From positions 1 through 5,133 of the forward strand of contig JAEWVV010000176.1 of NCBI GenBank assembly GCA_023458995.1: 5,133 nt of DNA, given 5' to 3'. Of the stretch, positions 1 to 5,133 are shown piece by piece. This DNA is from Bacillota bacterium. Lineage in GTDB: Bacteria; Bacillota_I; Bacilli_A; Acholeplasmatales; Acholeplasmataceae. The notes under the pieces were generated by a model. It was not told the origin of the DNA and did no database searches. It saw only the letters and a list, made by a program, of their open reading frames with translations. The position numbers and the translations under genes were made by a program. Within the stretch, counting starts at the first letter, position 1. Each line of letters starts with the position of its first letter.

Positions 1-221
1 TAGTTGCACACTGTAATAATATTTATGCATCATTTTTATAATTACATACGGATGTCGCAGGATGAATCAATACAGTTATAAAACAGACATTACAGCTACT
101 CGGATCAATATAAATAGTACAAACCGAATGTGTGGTGGTTATCTGTAACAAGTAGAAAAACAGTCTAAATCATCAAAGAGATTAAAGAACACATGAAACA
201 TAAGTGAAATCAGGTGATGAA
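1..221. other. Upstream region without a supported gene
   Basis: I see no gene, tRNA or recognisable riboswitch here. All three forward frames are interrupted by stops. The longest ATG-started frame is 28 codons (62-148), with no proper ribosome binding site. A perfect TATAAT lies at 37-42 but has no -35-like hexamer at normal spacing. A small GTTA/TAAC hairpin (138-149) and distant TTACAG/CTGTAA complementary hexamers (90-95 and 143-148) are too weak to call a structure. The promoter of the dipeptidase gene is presumably in this stretch. Confidence 0.5.
212..217 (+). promoter_or_regulatory. Ribosome binding site deciding the dipeptidase start
   Basis: AGGTGA, continuing as AGGTGAT, complements the 3' end of bacterial 16S rRNA and lies 4 bases before the ATG at 222. 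It overlaps the codons that would follow the alternative GTG at 204, so the ATG is the better start. Confidence 0.7.
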
Positions 222-1163
222 ATGATATTTGATGCACATGGTGATATTCTAACGGATATCTATGAAGAAACATTAAAAGGTAAAAAAGATGTTTTTAGAA
301 CAAAACACCATCCTTTATATCTAAAATCAGGAATTAAACAAAGTATTTTTGTTAACTGGACAGATCCAAATACAGGATCCAATCAGTATTTTAATGAGCT
401 ATTTGATGTAGCAATTGCTGAACTAAAAAGAAGTTCTGATATTGTATCGATTTGTCATAATTATGATGAGTTAGAACAAGCGAGTCTAGATGGTAAAATA
501 GGTGTTGTCCTTGGTGTTGAAGGATTAAAATATTTAAGTAATCCAGAAGATATGATTGGTTTGTACCATAAGGGATTAAGACATGCTAGCTTAACTTGGA
601 ACGAATCTAATGACTATGCCAATGGCATATCAAAGCCATCAGAAGGTTTAACAGAAAAGGGTAGAAAATTACTATCCATCATGCTAGAGCATCATATGTT
701 AATCGATTTATCACATGCTGGTGAGAAGACATTTAAAGAGATCATGGAATACGTTAAAGGACCTTTAATCGTATCCCATGGGAATGCTAAAAAGCTTTGT
801 AGCCACCCAAGAAATTATACCGATGAACAACTTCAGATGATCAAAGATCATAACGGAGTAATTGGTGTATGTGCTGTAGCTAGTTTTATCTCAAATGATA
901 AAAACAATCAAACTGTTTCACATCTTGCTAAACATATCGATTATATTGTTAAAACAATTGGTATTGATCATGTCGGTTTAGGACTTGATGTGTGTTACTA
1001 TCTCTATGAGGGACATCATTCTACAGGTGTCTTAGGATTAGAGACGATTGCTGAGGCAACTAATATCTTAATTGAACTAAAGAATTTGGGGTATTCAAAG
1101 GAAGATATTGATAAGATTGCATATAAGAACTTTCACCGTGTCATCAAAGATGTATTAAAATAA
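222..1163 (+). CDS. Peptidase family M19 (membrane/renal dipeptidase-like) zinc dipeptidase
   Basis: The 313-residue protein is a complete member of the M19 dipeptidase family, metal-dependent TIM-barrel hydrolases that cleave dipeptides, including some with a D-residue. The N-terminus MIFDAHGDIL carries the HxD metal pair (H6, D8). The bridging glutamate is E100 in LGVEGL. The other two metal histidines are H165 in IDLSHAG and H186 in IVSHGN. R197 in SHPRN matches the substrate-side arginine region, and D256 in GLGLDV sits where the family has its GxDFDG-type catalytic aspartate; the usual DFDG is here DVCY, a divergence. LTWNESN (124-130) is another family hallmark. There is no signal peptide or membrane segment, so it is probably cytoplasmic, unlike the GPI-anchored mammalian enzymes. 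Length is normal for bacterial members. ATG 222 is preferred over the in-frame GTG at 204 because of the ribosome binding site and because the family begins almost directly with the HxD strand. The terminator downstream suggests its transcript ends here. Its natural substrate cannot be read from the sequence. Confidence 0.93.
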   Translation: MIFDAHGDILTDIYEETLKGKKDVFRTKHHPLYLKSGIKQSIFVNWTDPNTGSNQYFNELFDVAIAELKRSSDIVSICHNYDELEQASLDGKIGVVLGVEGLKYLSNPEDMIGLYHKGLRHASLTWNESNDYANGISKPSEGLTEKGRKLLSIMLEHHMLIDLSHAGEKTFKEIMEYVKGPLIVSHGNAKKLCSHPRNYTDEQLQMIKDHNGVIGVCAVASFISNDKNNQTVSHLAKHIDYIVKTIGIDHVGLGLDVCYYLYEGHHSTGVLGLETIAEATNILIELKNLGYSKEDIDKIAYKNFHRVIKDVLK

Positions 1164-1184
1164 TTAATCATAGATTAGCCACTC

Positions 1185-1212
1185 AAAAGACCAACATTTT
1201 GTTGGTTTTTTC
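1185..1212 (+). terminator. Intrinsic (Rho-independent) terminator after the dipeptidase gene
   Basis: The arms ACCAACA (1190-1196) and TGTTGGT (1200-1206) pair perfectly around a TTT loop. The stem extends outward by a G-U pair and A-T pairs (1185-1189 with 1207-1211). It runs straight into a T-tract at 1206-1211. It lies 21 bases after the dipeptidase stop codon and isolates that gene from the next transcription unit. Confidence 0.9.
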
Positions 1213-1256
1213 TATTTGTAAAGAGTTTTGCATCGATTGTTAAGTTTTATATCCTA

Positions 1257-1277
1257 ACTTAAGAAATACTTAAGAAA
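1257..1277 (+). repeat. Tandem 10-bp direct repeat, possible operator upstream of a promoter
   Basis: ACTTAAGAAA occurs at 1257-1266 and again at 1268-1277, a period of 11 bp, about one helical turn. It ends three bases before the TTTACA hexamer at 1281. Direct repeats with 11-bp period next to a promoter are the typical arrangement for OmpR/PhoB-type response regulators, which bind head-to-tail. The identity of any regulator is unknown. A related TTAAG pair lies at 1358-1373. Confidence 0.45.
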
Positions 1278-1280
1278 CGG

Positions 1281-1312
1281 TTTACAAAAAAGTAATGTAT
1301 GTCATGTATAAT
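1281..1312 (+). promoter_or_regulatory. Candidate sigma-A-type promoter for the membrane protein / GLUG protein unit
   Basis: TTTACA at 1281-1286 resembles a -35 element and TATAAT at 1307-1312 is a perfect -10. The spacer is 20 bases, longer than the optimal 17. The promoter may therefore be activator-dependent, or the -10 may work with a weak -35 in better register. Transcription would start near 1319, giving a leader of about 75 bases before the ATG at 1396. Confidence 0.5.
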
Positions 1313-1357
1313 GATGATGAATTTGTAGAGAAATGTACAAATGTAAATAATAAATCA

Positions 1358-1373
1358 TTAAGTAAAAGTTAAG
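1358..1373 (+). repeat. Second TTAAG pair at 11-bp period in the leader
   Basis: TTAAG is found at 1358-1362 and 1369-1373, each followed by T, again with an 11-bp period. The distance from the upstream pair (1259 to 1358) is 99 bp, an exact multiple of 11, so all four boxes would face the same side of the helix. This pair lies downstream of the predicted transcription start, a position more typical of repression. In AT-rich DNA the pattern could still be chance. Confidence 0.35.
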
Positions 1374-1383
1374 TGTGACACCA

Positions 1384-1389
1384 AGGGAG
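1384..1389 (+). promoter_or_regulatory. Ribosome binding site of the membrane protein gene
   Basis: AGGGAG lies 6 bases before the ATG at 1396. It falls inside the frame that would begin at the GTG at 1375, which has no such site, so the ATG is the likely start. Confidence 0.75.
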
Positions 1390-1395
1390 AACACG

Positions 1396-2070
1396 ATGAA
1401 AAAGTTTAAAGATATAATTCCTAACATAATTCAAATTCTCATTCTAGGCGTACTTGCTATATACTACTTAGTATCTAGATACCCAGGAAGAATCGGTTTA
1501 ATCTATTTCTTACAGGGATTTCTACCTGCTGTATTAATCTTTGTAGCAATCATTATCTTACTGGTTAATAAAAAGTTATTTACAAGTCATGTTGTTACAT
1601 TTCTTGTCGGATACTTTGCAGTTGGTAGAAGATCACTACTTGAGATTCTATCGTTTGATTTAAAGACAATGACTTTTCAAGATACAGTCGGTCTTAAAAC
1701 AATTCTTTATGCAATTATCTTTATCTACTTCATCTTGATGATCTTTTCATATCTACTTGCTGGAAAAACAAAAGGAAATACAGATGGTGGTAAATTAATC
1801 GTTTTAACACTTTCTACCTTCTTACTCTTTTATTTCACAAAAGGATTTGAAGCAGCATCACTGATGTTACTACCTACATTTATATCGCTTATCTTTGGCT
1901 TACCTATAGCATCCATTTTATTATTACTCTCAAGTTTGGTGAATATACCATTAGAATTCATTATTCTAATAGACCAAGGTGTCCTCTTTGATCAAAGTAT
2001 TGGATACTTTCTCTTCTTCATCACGGGATTAGTCATCATCTTCATTTTACTTAAAAAAATAGCACGTTAG
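1396..2070 (+). CDS. Polytopic integral membrane protein of unknown family
   Basis: The 224-residue protein is overwhelmingly hydrophobic, with an estimated seven membrane segments at about residues 8-26, 36-57, 64-77, 101-122, 133-148, 154-180 and 202-220. It has a basic start (MKKFK) and a basic end (KKIAR). Short polar loops include SRYPGR (27-32), VGRRS (76-80) and GKTKGNTDGGK (123-133); the last is the most hydrophilic loop. I recognise no family, no catalytic motif and no transporter signature, and make no functional call. ATG 1396 is chosen because of the AGGGAG site 6 bases upstream. The gene lies 49 bases ahead of the large GLUG-repeat gene with no terminator between, so the two are probably one operon. 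A link to export, anchoring or sensing of that surface protein is conceivable, but this is only a guess from position. That the gene is real is nearly certain: long open frame, good ribosome site, and membrane-protein composition throughout. Confidence 0.85.
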   Translation: MKKFKDIIPNIIQILILGVLAIYYLVSRYPGRIGLIYFLQGFLPAVLIFVAIIILLVNKKLFTSHVVTFLVGYFAVGRRSLLEILSFDLKTMTFQDTVGLKTILYAIIFIYFILMIFSYLLAGKTKGNTDGGKLIVLTLSTFLLFYFTKGFEAASLMLLPTFISLIFGLPIASILLLLSSLVNIPLEFIILIDQGVLFDQSIGYFLFFITGLVIIFILLKKIAR

Positions 2071-2107
2071 TAAAGAGTTAGAAAACACATACTGAAATTA
2101 AAACCAT

Positions 2108-2113
2108 AGGGGA
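2108..2113 (+). promoter_or_regulatory. Ribosome binding site of the GLUG-repeat gene
   Basis: AGGGGA lies 6 bases before the ATG at 2120, in a 49-base gap that shows no terminator and no convincing promoter. This supports translation from 2120 and co-transcription with the preceding gene. Confidence 0.75.
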
Positions 2114-2119
2114 CATCTA

Positions 2120-2194
2120 ATGATTAAAAAAGCATTAACAATCATCTTGCTCCTTGTAATGGCAATCAGTTTAATACCAGACAAACTCCAAGCA
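2120..2194 (+). other. Signal peptide of the GLUG-repeat protein
   Basis: Residues 1-25 have the three-part pattern of a Sec signal: two lysines at 3-4, a hydrophobic core through about residue 19, then the polar stretch PDKLQA with probable cleavage between A25 and Q26. The -1 alanine is canonical; leucine at -3 is less usual. No cysteine follows, so it should not be a lipoprotein. Confidence 0.7.
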
Positions 2195-5133
2195 CAACAT
2201 ATCATACAACTAGAGAAAGAAGAGCCAGTCAGTAGTTCGGTATTAGATACTGATTTTATGACTGATGCTTTTACAAGAAAAGACCCATCAACTGAAATCA
2301 TGGCATTTGATTTCGGTGGAGCAGGTACACAAGAGAATCCTTATATCATTACGAAAGCATCTGACCTTAATGATATATCATCCGCAGTACAAGCCGGCAA
2401 TGACTTTGCTGGTGTTTACTTTAAATCAGTAGCTTCAGTTGGAACCATCAACTTAGGCAATTTTATCCCGATTGGATCAAATACGAAACCATTTAGAGGA
2501 CATTTTGATGGCGATGGTGTTAACTTTAACGTTACAATCTCTAGAGTCTCTGATTATACAGGCTTATTTGGATATCTTGATAAAGGTTCTATTCGTAATT
2601 TATCGGTATCAGGTAGTGTTACGGGTGGTACTAACTTTACCGGTGGTATCCTAGGTTACTTATATACAGGTACAATTGAAAATGTTTATAACCTTGCAAC
2701 CATTAACGGTGTTAACTACGTTGGTGGTATTTCTGGTTATATGTATTATGGTTACATTCAAAAATCATTTAACAATGGATCAGTCACTGCATCAGGATCA
2801 CATGCTGGTGGTATTACAGGTTATACCCATGGTAATGGTGGTTCAACACTCATTAAAAACGTTTATAACCGTGGTGAGATTATTGCTACAACAAACGCTG
2901 GTGGCTTAGTAGGTAGTGTTTACCATTATTATTCAAGCGATCGTTATAACACGATTTCTGATGCGTATAGTGCTGGTTTAGTATCAGCGAATACGAATGC
3001 TGGTGGTGTGATTGGATCGTTTACAGCATCTGCAAATACAAGAACACGTATTTATTACGATATGTCAGTCATTGCATTCTACGATCAACCTAAAACAAGA
3101 AAGCCTGAATTTGTCACCGATGCTTATGGTGTTAAATCAGATAGTCTTATTTTATCAACTGGAATTATCACAGGTTTTGATAACACCATTTGGCAATCCA
3201 AAGCAATAAGTGGAGATACTGCTTATTATCCAGAATTAAAAGTATTTTCAAGTAGTACAAGTAGTTTTGTTAGAAGTAGTTCGTTGCAATCTGTTCAAAA
3301 AGATATTTCTTATGGTACAGGTACTTCCCTCTATCCCTTCTTGATTAAAAACGCATTTGATATGACGGAGTTATCAAGAAGAGTGAATAAAGGTAATATC
3401 TACACGGATTACTACTTTAAAGTAGATGAGAATATTAGTGAAATTATGTTACCAAGTTTTACACCTATTGGAAATTCAACGTATCCATTCCAGGGAATAT
3501 TTGATGGAAATGGTGTTAACTTCAATTTAAGTGTCAATAATCCAAGCCTCGATTATCAAGGCCTTTTTGGTTTTATGAGTTATAAGACATCTGAGATTAA
3601 AAACTTATCGGTCTCAGGTAGCGTTAATGGACGTAATCATGTTGGTTCAATCTTAGGTTATATCCAAGGTGGTACGGTTAATAATGTATACAATACAGCA
3701 AGCGTTCATGGGACAAGCCATATTGGTGGTATCGTTGGTTATGTCGCTGGTACAGTAGGAAATGCAACGATTACCAATACATATAACCGTGGAGAAATCA
3801 CAGGTACAACTTATGTAGGTGGTATTGTAGGTAGTGTTTATCATTACTATAGCAGTGACCGTTATTCAACGATCAGTTATTCCTATAGTGCAGGGAAAGT
3901 TTCAGCTTCATCAGGTACAGGTGCAGGTGGGGTCATTGGATCTTATACTGCATCAGCCAATACAAGACTTCATCTCTATTATGATATTACAGTGATTGTT
4001 AATTACGATAAACCAGCAAATACAAAACCATCAACAGATCCTGTCACTGCAAATAACATCTTTGGTATTACGACAGGTCAGTTTATTAGTGATTACATGG
4101 AAAATAGACTAACGAGTGGTTATGTATTTACAGATAAAGATGATACCTATGGTTATTATCCACAGTTACCTTTATTTACAGATCACCCACTAAGTACAGT
4201 TAATACGCGTTCAACCAATTCTGTTAAAGTTGAGGTTGGTGATGGTCTAGGAACGCTAGATATGCCATTCCTTATTCGTACAAACCAAGACTTAGAAGAT
4301 TTAAAAGCGATGATCAATGCTGGAAATACCTATTTAGGATTCTACTTTAAAGTAAATGATGGTATCACTTCATTTGATTTAGGTAACTTTACACCCATTG
4401 GTACAAATACAAAACCATTCTATGGTTCATTTGATGGGAATAATGCAGTCTTTAATCTTTCGATTAATAGAAGTGTTGATTTTACCGGTTTATTTGGTTA
4501 TTTTGGTCAAGGTAAGATTAGTAACTTATCTGTTACAGGTAGTGTAGTAGGTGGTACCAACCATACTGGTGGTATCGTTGGATACCAACATTCAGGAACG
4601 ATTGAAAATGTTTTTAATTTAGCAACCATTACGGGTACGAACTATGTTGGTGGTATTGTTGGTTATGTTTTAATGGGTGATGTGAAAGTTGCTTATAACG
4701 ATGCCAAAGTGGTTGCAAGTGGTTCACATGCAGGTGGTATTGCAGGTTACATTCATGGTAGTGGTGGGGCAGTTGTCATTACCAACACCTATAACTCAGG
4801 TGAAATTCTAGCTACTTCTTATGCAGGCGGATTAGTGGGTTACGTTTATCACAATAGTTCAAGTGACCGTTTCTCAACAGTTAGTTATTCATATAGTTCA
4901 GGTTTAGTTTCAGCCAATACAGGTGCTGGTGGTGTGATTGGTTATTTCTTACACTCTGCAAACACACGTACACATATTTATTATGATATGTCAGTTATTG
5001 CATTATACGATCAACCAAGAACCTTAAAGCCTGCGTTTGTTTCAGATGCATATGGTGTTAAAACTGAAGGTATGCTTTTCACTTCAGGTATTATAAAAAA
5101 CTTTAATCAATCCGTTTGGATGATGAAAGAAAC
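2120..5133 (+). CDS. Large secreted GLUG-motif repeat protein, 3' end beyond the window
   Basis: An uninterrupted frame gives 1004 residues with no stop before the right edge, so the C-terminus is missing. Residues 1-25 look like a signal peptide (MIKK, hydrophobic core ALTIILLLVMAISLI, likely cut after LQA). There is no lipobox cysteine, and I found no cysteine anywhere in the visible protein. Residues 26-66 are a polar spacer. From residue 67 there are three tandem super-units (67-398, 399-708, 709-1004). Each begins with a GxGT...P(Y/F)(L/I)I cap, then PIG and F.G.FDG motifs, then GLUG motifs of GLFGY and GGIxGY type: at 148, 175, 202, 230, 261 and 295 in unit 1; 481, 509, 536, 567 and 603 in unit 2; 790, 817, 844, 872, 903 and 937 in unit 3. 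GLUG repeats are known from large bacterial surface proteins, including streptococcal IgA1 metallopeptidases; short Gly-rich repeats of this kind suggest a beta-solenoid-like fold (inference). No protease motif is visible, and any anchor or catalytic domain would be in the missing part. A role as an adhesin or surface layer component is likely but unproven. Confidence 0.9.
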   Translation, partial: MIKKALTIILLLVMAISLIPDKLQAQHIIQLEKEEPVSSSVLDTDFMTDAFTRKDPSTEIMAFDFGGAGTQENPYIITKASDLNDISSAVQAGNDFAGVYFKSVASVGTINLGNFIPIGSNTKPFRGHFDGDGVNFNVTISRVSDYTGLFGYLDKGSIRNLSVSGSVTGGTNFTGGILGYLYTGTIENVYNLATINGVNYVGGISGYMYYGYIQKSFNNGSVTASGSHAGGITGYTHGNGGSTLIKNVYNRGEIIATTNAGGLVGSVYHYYSSDRYNTISDAYSAGLVSANTNAGGVIGSFTASANTRTRIYYDMSVIAFYDQPKTRKPEFVTDAYGVKSDSLILSTGIITGFDNTIWQSKAISGDTAYYPELKVFSSSTSSFVRSSSLQSVQKDISYGTGTSLYPFLIKNAFDMTELSRRVNKGNIYTDYYFKVDENISEIMLPSFTPIGNSTYPFQGIFDGNGVNFNLSVNNPSLDYQGLFGFMSYKTSEIKNLSVSGSVNGRNHVGSILGYIQGGTVNNVYNTASVHGTSHIGGIVGYVAGTVGNATITNTYNRGEITGTTYVGGIVGSVYHYYSSDRYSTISYSYSAGKVSASSGTGAGGVIGSYTASANTRLHLYYDITVIVNYDKPANTKPSTDPVTANNIFGITTGQFISDYMENRLTSGYVFTDKDDTYGYYPQLPLFTDHPLSTVNTRSTNSVKVEVGDGLGTLDMPFLIRTNQDLEDLKAMINAGNTYLGFYFKVNDGITSFDLGNFTPIGTNTKPFYGSFDGNNAVFNLSINRSVDFTGLFGYFGQGKISNLSVTGSVVGGTNHTGGIVGYQHSGTIENVFNLATITGTNYVGGIVGYVLMGDVKVAYNDAKVVASGSHAGGIAGYIHGSGGAVVITNTYNSGEILATSYAGGLVGYVYHNSSSDRFSTVSYSYSSGLVSANTGAGGVIGYFLHSANTRTHIYYDMSVIALYDQPRTLKPAFVSDAYGVKTEGMLFTSGIIKNFNQSVWMMKE
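2318..3313 (+). repeat. GLUG super-unit 1 (332 codons)
   Basis: It covers residues 67-398. The cap carries PYIITKASDL (74-83), PIG (117-119) and FRGHFDG (125-131). Six GLUG motifs follow at spacings of 27, 27, 28, 31 and 34 residues. The insert YHYYSSDRY (268-276) lies between motifs 5 and 6. The tail runs from SANTR (304-308) through YYDMSVI (312-318) and DAYGV (334-338) to YYPEL (369-373), then into a linker leading to the next cap. Confidence 0.85.
3314..4243 (+). repeat. GLUG super-unit 2 (310 codons, one module short)
   Basis: It covers residues 399-708. The cap carries PFLIKNAFDM (406-415), PIG (449-451) and FQGIFDG (457-463). Only five GLUG motifs follow (481, 509, 536, 567, 603), and the second has GSILGY instead of GGxxGY. 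Aligned with unit 1, residue 541 is followed directly by the counterpart of residue 236, so a 28-residue module is absent. YHYYSSDRY recurs at 574-582 and the SANTR/YYD tail at 612-622, but the distal tail (about 633-670) diverges from units 1 and 3. Confidence 0.85.
4244..5133 (+). repeat. GLUG super-unit 3 (296 codons visible, continues)
   Basis: It covers residues 709-1004, cut by the window edge. The cap carries PFLIRTNQDL (716-725), PIG (759-761) and FYGSFDG (767-773). Six GLUG motifs follow (790, 817, 844, 872, 903, 937) in the same order as unit 1. The inter-motif insert is altered to YHNSSSDRF (910-918). The tail YYDMSVIALYDQP (954-966) with DAYGV (976-980) closely matches unit 1 rather than unit 2. 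The final visible residues, QSVWMMKE, match the region around DNTIWQSK of unit 1. Confidence 0.85.

Noticed and set aside
37..42. Perfect TATAAT as promoter of the dipeptidase gene
   Set aside because: No -35-like hexamer stands 16-18 bases upstream, and the site is about 180 bases from the start codon in AT-rich DNA.
62..148. 28-codon reading frame with ATG start
   Set aside because: AGG directly abuts the ATG instead of being spaced from it, the product resembles nothing, and the length is within chance expectation.
204..221. GTG at 204 as start of the dipeptidase
   Set aside because: It lacks a ribosome site and adds six residues before the family's usual N-terminal strand; the AGGTGAT site serves the ATG at 222.
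1375..1395. GTG at 1375 as start of the membrane protein
   Set aside because: The AGGGAG ribosome site lies inside this extension and is correctly spaced for the ATG at 1396.
2098..2301. 67-codon frame on the minus strand
   Set aside because: It is antisense to the signal peptide region of the GLUG gene, with no independent support.
2472..3209. Three short + strand frames (2472-2654, 2676-2909, 3012-3209)
   Set aside because: They overlap the GLUG gene in another frame; their existence reflects its repetitive codons. The GLUG frame itself is continuous and meaningful throughout.
3653..3844. 63-codon minus-strand frame
   Set aside because: It is a shadow of the GLUG repeats, Thr/Ile/Cys-rich by reverse complement of glycine and valine codons.
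2318..5133. CRISPR array or non-coding tandem repeat
   Set aside because: The periodicity is in the encoded protein, repeats are diverged at DNA level and of unequal length, and the frame stays open.

Overview
The window is AT-rich and reads in the standard bacterial code. Tryptophan is encoded by TGG (four in-frame cases, no in-frame TGA), and the complete genes stop at TAA and TAG. Strong AGG-type ribosome binding sites, low G+C and a cell-surface GLUG-repeat protein suggest a low-GC Firmicute. A wall-less relative that keeps TGA as stop (Acholeplasma or Izemoplasma type) is possible. This placement is an inference from style, not from a marker gene.

Layout, all on the + strand. Positions 1-221 are an upstream region with no gene I can support. 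Positions 222-1163 encode a complete M19-family (membrane/renal dipeptidase) zinc peptidase with all expected metal ligands, closed by a clear intrinsic terminator at 1185-1212. Positions 1213-1395 are a control region with a candidate promoter and two pairs of TTAAG boxes, each pair at 11-bp spacing. Positions 1396-2070 encode a small polytopic membrane protein of unknown family. After a 49-bp gap without a terminator, a very large open frame begins at 2120 and runs off the right edge (1004 residues visible, no stop).

The large frame is the main content of the window: a secreted, cysteine-free GLUG-motif protein. It starts with a signal peptide, followed by a short spacer and three tandem super-units of 332, 310 and at least 296 residues. 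Each super-unit has an N-terminal cap (PYLI-type and PIG...F.G.FDG motifs), five or six GLUG motifs spaced 27 to 36 residues apart, and a conserved tail. The middle unit lacks exactly one 28-residue GLUG module, and its tail differs from the tails of units 1 and 3, giving an A-B-A' pattern.

Functionally, the dipeptidase looks like an independent transcription unit. The membrane protein and the GLUG protein are probably co-transcribed, so the membrane protein may assist or accompany a surface repeat protein. No defence system, mobile element, CRISPR array or RNA gene was seen. The novelty here lies in the repeat architecture and the control region, not in a recognisable new enzyme system.
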